In this document: positions 39,879 to 42,714 of the stretch, piece by piece | Numbering within the stretch: position 1 is the first letter of the stretch | Layout: every line of letters starts with the position of its first letter | Source of the DNA: Mycolicibacterium sp. | GTDB lineage: Bacteria; Actinomycetota; Actinomycetes; Mycobacteriales; Mycobacteriaceae | Assembly (NCBI RefSeq): GCF_016462545.1 | Contig: NZ_JAEMTA010000047.1 | Coordinates: forward strand, 1-42,714 | Length of the DNA: 42,714 nucleotides | Direction of reading: 5' to 3' | The notes under the pieces: generated by a model | What the model was told of the DNA's origin: nothing | The model's input: the letters and a program-made list of their open reading frames with translations, nothing else | Databases searched by the model: none | Made by a program: the position numbers and the translations under genes

Positions 39879-40196
39879 ATGAAGGTGCACAAGGGTGACA
39901 CCGTCCTCGTCATCTCTGGCAAGGACAAGGGCGCCAAGGGCAAGGTGCTCGAGGCCTACCCGACGCGCGAGAAGGTCCTGGTCCAGGGCGTCAACCGGAT
40001 CAAGAAGCACACCGCCATCTCGCAGAACGAGCGTGGCGCGCAATCCGGCGGCATCGTCACGCAGGAAGCGCCCATCCACGTCTCGAACGTGATGGTCGTC
40101 GACTCCGACGGCAACCCGACCCGCATCGGCTACCGCTTCGACGACGAGACCGGCAAGAAGGTCCGCGTGTCGAAGAAGAACGGCAAGGACATCTGA
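39879..40196 (+). CDS. rplX: 50S ribosomal protein L24
   Basis: A 105-residue L24, one of the initiators of 50S assembly. The KOW motif is at the start (KGDTVLVISGKDKGAKGKVL), followed by VQGVNRIKKHTAISQNERGA and HVSNVMVVDSDGNPTRIGYR. The ATG immediately follows the rplN TAA. Confidence 0.98.
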   Translation: MKVHKGDTVLVISGKDKGAKGKVLEAYPTREKVLVQGVNRIKKHTAISQNERGAQSGGIVTQEAPIHVSNVMVVDSDGNPTRIGYRFDDETGKKVRVSKKNGKDI

Positions 40197-40198
40197 GC

Positions 40199-40765
40199 AT
40201 GACTACCACCGAGACCAAGGCGCTTCCGCGCCTCAAGCAGCGCTACCGCGACGAGATCAAGAGCGCGCTGAACGAGCAGTTCGACTACGCCAACGTCATG
40301 CAGATCCCCGGCGTCGTCAAGGTCATCGTGAACATGGGCGTCGGTGACGCCGCCCGCGACGCGAAGCTGATCAACGGTGCGGTCAACGACCTGCAGCTGA
40401 TCACCGGCCAGAAGCCAGAGATCCGCAAGGCCCGCAAGTCCATCGCCCAGTTCAAGCTTCGCGAGGGCATGCCGATCGGCGCCCGCGTGACGCTGCGCGG
40501 CGACCGCATGTGGGAGTTCCTCGACCGGCTGGTCTCGATCAGCCTCCCGCGTATCCGCGACTTCCGCGGCCTGTCGCCCAAGCAGTTCGACGGCAGCGGC
40601 AACTACACCTTCGGTCTGACGGAGCAGTCGGTGTTCCACGAGATCGACGTGGACAGCATCGACCGCCCCCGCGGCATGGACATCACCGTCGTCACGTCGG
40701 CGACCAACGACGACGAAGGCCGGGCCCTGCTGCGTGCACTGGGCTTCCCGTTCAAGGAGAACTGA
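40199..40765 (+). CDS. rplE: 50S ribosomal protein L5
   Basis: A 188-residue L5 that binds 5S rRNA and contacts the P-site tRNA. It contains VMQIPGVVKVIVNMGVGDAA, then GQKPEIRKARKSIAQFKLRE and DFRGLSPKQFDGSGNYTFGL. The start is two bases after the rplX stop. Confidence 0.98.
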   Translation: MTTTETKALPRLKQRYRDEIKSALNEQFDYANVMQIPGVVKVIVNMGVGDAARDAKLINGAVNDLQLITGQKPEIRKARKSIAQFKLREGMPIGARVTLRGDRMWEFLDRLVSISLPRIRDFRGLSPKQFDGSGNYTFGLTEQSVFHEIDVDSIDRPRGMDITVVTSATNDDEGRALLRALGFPFKEN

Positions 40766-40769
40766 GCAG

Positions 40770-40955
40770 ATGGCAAAGAAGGCACTGGTCAACAAGGCCA
40801 ACAAGAAGCCGAAGTTCAAGGTCCGCGGCTACACGCGTTGCAACAAGTGTGGACGTCCGCATGCCGTGTTCCGCAAGTTCGGCCTGTGCCGAATCTGCCT
40901 GCGGGAGATGGCGCACGCCGGCGAACTGCCCGGTGTCCAGAAGTCCAGCTGGTAA
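40770..40955 (+). CDS. rpsN: 30S ribosomal protein S14, zinc-binding type
   Basis: A 61-residue S14 of the zinc (C+) type, also called rpsZ. The zinc ribbon cysteines are C24, C27, C40 and C43 (CNKCGRPHAVFRKFGLCRIC). Mycobacteria usually carry a second, zinc-independent S14 elsewhere under zinc-uptake regulation. ATG 40770 lies four bases after the rplE stop; the in-frame upstream start at 40734 is inside rplE and not used. Confidence 0.97.
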   Translation: MAKKALVNKANKKPKFKVRGYTRCNKCGRPHAVFRKFGLCRICLREMAHAGELPGVQKSSW

Positions 40956-41059
40956 CAGCCAAGCAAGACCAATCAACCAACTTTAGAGAAAGCACGCGGT
41001 AGGCCCCCAAGGGTTTTCAACCCGTCGGGAACCGCCGCGAGGAAGGTGAGCTGGCTGTC
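40956..41059 (+). other. Structured gap before rpsH
   Basis: A 104-bp gap inside the spc operon. GCGGT (40996-41000) and ACCGC (41031-41035) enclose a CCC/GGG pair and an inner hairpin GGGTT-TTC-AACCC (41011-41023), making a nested stem of about 40 bases. There is no T-tract. It ends 25 bases before the rpsH ATG and may be a ribosomal-protein binding site or an RNA processing site. Confidence 0.4.
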
Positions 41060-41458
41060 ATGACCATGACGGACCCGATCGCAGACTTCTTGACACGTCT
41101 GCGCAACGCCAATTCGGCGTACCACGACGAGGTGACCCTGCCTCACTCGAAGATCAAGGTGCATATCGCCGAGATCCTCAAGGAGCAGGGCTACATCACC
41201 GACTTCCGCACCGAGGATGCTCGCGTCGGCAAGTCGCTCGTGGTGCAACTCAAGTACGGACCCAGTCGCGAACGCAGCATCGCCGGCCTGAAGCGGGTTT
41301 CCAAGCCCGGCTTGCGCGTGTACGCGAAGTCAACCAACCTGCCCCGCGTCCTCGGTGGCCTCGGCGTGGCGATCATCTCCACGTCCTCGGGTCTGCTCAC
41401 CGACCGTCAGGCAGCTCGACAAGGCGTCGGCGGCGAAGTCCTCGCCTACGTCTGGTAG
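41060..41458 (+). CDS. rpsH: 30S ribosomal protein S8
   Basis: A 132-residue S8, a primary 16S rRNA-binding protein and, in E. coli, the repressor of the spc operon. It contains DPIADFLTRLRNANSAYHDE, then VYAKSTNLPRVLGGLGVAII and the C-terminal STSSGLLTDRQAARQGVGGE. The start may be ATG 41060 or ATG 41066; GGAAGG lies upstream. The preceding 104-bp gap folds into a nested hairpin. Confidence 0.97.
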   Translation: MTMTDPIADFLTRLRNANSAYHDEVTLPHSKIKVHIAEILKEQGYITDFRTEDARVGKSLVVQLKYGPSRERSIAGLKRVSKPGLRVYAKSTNLPRVLGGLGVAIISTSSGLLTDRQAARQGVGGEVLAYVW

Positions 41459-41469
41459 GGGGAGTAGAC

Positions 41470-42009
41470 ATGTCGCGCATTGGAAAGCAGCCGGTCACGG
41501 TCCCCTCTGGGGTCGACGTGACCATCGACGGGCGCAACGTGTCCGTCAAGGGGCCCAAGGGCACCCTGACCCTCGACATCGCCGAGCCGATCACGGTCGA
41601 ACGCGATGACGACGGCGCCATCGTGGTCAACCGGCCCGACGACGAGCGTCGCAGCCGCTCGCTGCACGGTCTGTCGCGGACGCTGGTGGCCAACCTGGTC
41701 ACCGGTGTCACCGAGGGCTACACCACGAAGATGGAGATCTTCGGCGTCGGCTACCGCGTCGCACTCAAGGGCCAGACCCTCGAGTTCTCGCTCGGCTACA
41801 GCCACCCGGTCATCATCGAGGCGCCCGAGGGCATCACCTTCGCGGTGGAGACGCCCACCAAATTCTCGATCACCGGCATCGACAAGCAGCAAGTCGGCCA
41901 GATCTCGGCGAACATCCGCCGCCTGCGTCGCCCCGACCCGTACAAGGGCAAGGGCGTTCGCTACGAAGGCGAGCAGATCCGCCGCAAGGTCGGAAAGACA
42001 GGTAAGTAA
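41470..42009 (+). CDS. rplF: 50S ribosomal protein L6
   Basis: A 179-residue L6 near the factor-binding site, with two copies of the L6 fold. It starts SRIGKQPVTVPSGVDVTIDG and has the C-terminal signature RRPDPYKGKGVRYEGEQIRR. The start is 11 bp after rpsH with GGGGGAG upstream. Confidence 0.98.
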   Translation: MSRIGKQPVTVPSGVDVTIDGRNVSVKGPKGTLTLDIAEPITVERDDDGAIVVNRPDDERRSRSLHGLSRTLVANLVTGVTEGYTTKMEIFGVGYRVALKGQTLEFSLGYSHPVIIEAPEGITFAVETPTKFSITGIDKQQVGQISANIRRLRRPDPYKGKGVRYEGEQIRRKVGKTGK

Positions 42010-42012
42010 GCC

Positions 42013-42426
42013 ATGGCCAGTACCAAGACAGAGGCGACGACCGTCAAGCGGAAGCCGCTGGGGCAGAACGTCTCCGAGACGCGGCGGATCTCGCGGCTGC
42101 GTCGCCACGCCCGGCTGCGCAAGAAGGTCGCCGGCACTCCCGAGCGGCCCCGCCTGATGGTCAACCGCTCGTCGCGCCACATCCACGTGCAGCTGGTGGA
42201 CGACCAGACGGGCACCACACTCGCCGCGGCGTCGTCCATCGAGGCCGACGTGCGTGCGGTGGAAGGTGACAAGAAGGCCCACAGCGTGCGGGTCGGACAG
42301 CTGATCGCGGAACGCGCCAAGGCTGCCGGATACGACACCGTGGTGTTCGACCGCGGCGGCTACACCTACGGTGGCCGCATCGCCGCCCTGGCCGACGCCG
42401 CCCGCGAGAGCGGACTGAATTTCTGA
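42013..42426 (+). CDS. rplR: 50S ribosomal protein L18
   Basis: A 137-residue L18, a 5S rRNA-binding protein. The core begins ETRRISRLRRHARLRKKVAG and includes RPRLMVNRSSRHIHVQLVDD and the C-terminal FDRGGYTYGGRIAALADAAR. The first 20 residues (STKTEATTVKRKPLGQNVS) are an extension seen in actinobacteria. It starts three bases after rplF. Confidence 0.98.
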   Translation: MASTKTEATTVKRKPLGQNVSETRRISRLRRHARLRKKVAGTPERPRLMVNRSSRHIHVQLVDDQTGTTLAAASSIEADVRAVEGDKKAHSVRVGQLIAERAKAAGYDTVVFDRGGYTYGGRIAALADAARESGLNF

Positions 42427-42454
42427 TGAAGACTCGAAACGGAAGGACTGCCTG

Positions 42455-42714
42455 ATGGCCGATCAGCCAACAGCAGGAACCGGAACCGGCGCCGGAGGAA
42501 CGGGCGCCGCTGGCAGCCGGCCCCCGCGGGGCGGCGGCGGCGGTGACCGCGACGGTCGCGGTCGTCGCGACGACCGCGGTGGCCGTGGTGGCCGCGACGG
42601 CGGAGAGAAGAGCAACTTCCTCGAGCGCGTCGTCGCGATCAACCGCGTGTCGAAGGTGGTCAAGGGTGGTCGGCGCTTCAGCTTCACCGCGCTGGTCATC
42701 GTCGGCGACGGCAA
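42455..42714 (+). CDS. rpsE: 30S ribosomal protein S5, cut by the window end
   Basis: The first 86 codons of S5 are present. A Gly/Arg/Asp-rich N-terminal extension (GSRPPRGGGGGDRDGRGRRD) of about 50 residues precedes the double-stranded RNA-binding core, which begins NFLERVVAINRVSKVVKGGR and is truncated after RFSFTALVIVGDG. Such an extension is usual in mycobacteria. ATG 42455 has GGAAGGA upstream. The gene continues beyond the window. Confidence 0.95.
   Translation, partial: MADQPTAGTGTGAGGTGAAGSRPPRGGGGGDRDGRGRRDDRGGRGGRDGGEKSNFLERVVAINRVSKVVKGGRRFSFTALVIVGDG

Overview
The window comes from a high-GC actinobacterium, almost certainly a (fast-growing) Mycobacterium/Mycolicibacterium. The evidence is a complete mycofactocin locus (mftR-mftABCDEFG) upstream of the S10 ribosomal protein operon, frequent GTG starts, GTGA/ATGA/TAATG stop-start overlaps, and an arylsulfatase plus formylglycine-generating enzyme lying between rpsQ and rplN, the order known from M. 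tuberculosis (Rv0688-Rv0714 region). All calls were made by reading the sequence; no database search was run.

Layout. (1) 232-3754: an AsnC/Lrp regulator, a ferredoxin reductase, and a convergent ECF sigma factor / triple-VOC-domain gene pair on the minus strand. (2) 3856-11074: mycofactocin locus. MftR (minus strand) is divergent from mftA (31-residue precursor ending in VY), mftB (RRE chaperone), mftC (radical SAM/SPASM), mftD (FMN enzyme), mftE (creatininase-type peptidase), mftF (glycosyltransferase) and mftG (GMC flavoprotein). (3) 11064-18994: accessory genes. These are a TetR-controlled MFS exporter plus hydantoin racemase, a cytochrome P450, a lipoprotein carboxylesterase with a SnoaL-like gene, a scar holding the 3' end of a dapA-like gene, two small secreted proteins and a DUF4442 hot-dog protein. 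(4) 19050-24915: S10 operon (rpsJ rplC rplD rplW rplB rpsS rplV rpsC rplP rpmC rpsQ) with its promoter, a long structured leader and a terminator.

(5) 25065-35152: the most unusual block. It is a four-gene, tightly coupled exopolysaccharide-type operon: a BcsB-like envelope protein, a polytopic membrane protein with an exosortase/EpsI-like layout, a processive BcsA-like GT2 without PilZ, and a GT-C-type glycosyltransferase. Two c-di-GMP enzymes follow, EAL-DICT and PAS-GGDEF. The block sits inside the ribosomal protein supercluster. (6) 35279-39309: arylsulfatase (frameshifted at a G5 run), its formylglycine-generating enzyme and a lipoprotein. (7) 39345-42714: spc operon (rplN rplX rplE rpsN rpsH rplF rplR rpsE, the last cut by the window end) with its own promoter and a hairpin-rich leader.

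The mft genes build and mature a redox cofactor from the MftA peptide. The ribosomal genes form two operons split by an accessory insertion, and their two promoters share spacing and an identical 8-bp segment at the expected transcription start. The inserted block is best read as a candidate c-di-GMP-linked cell-surface polysaccharide system; its product is unknown.
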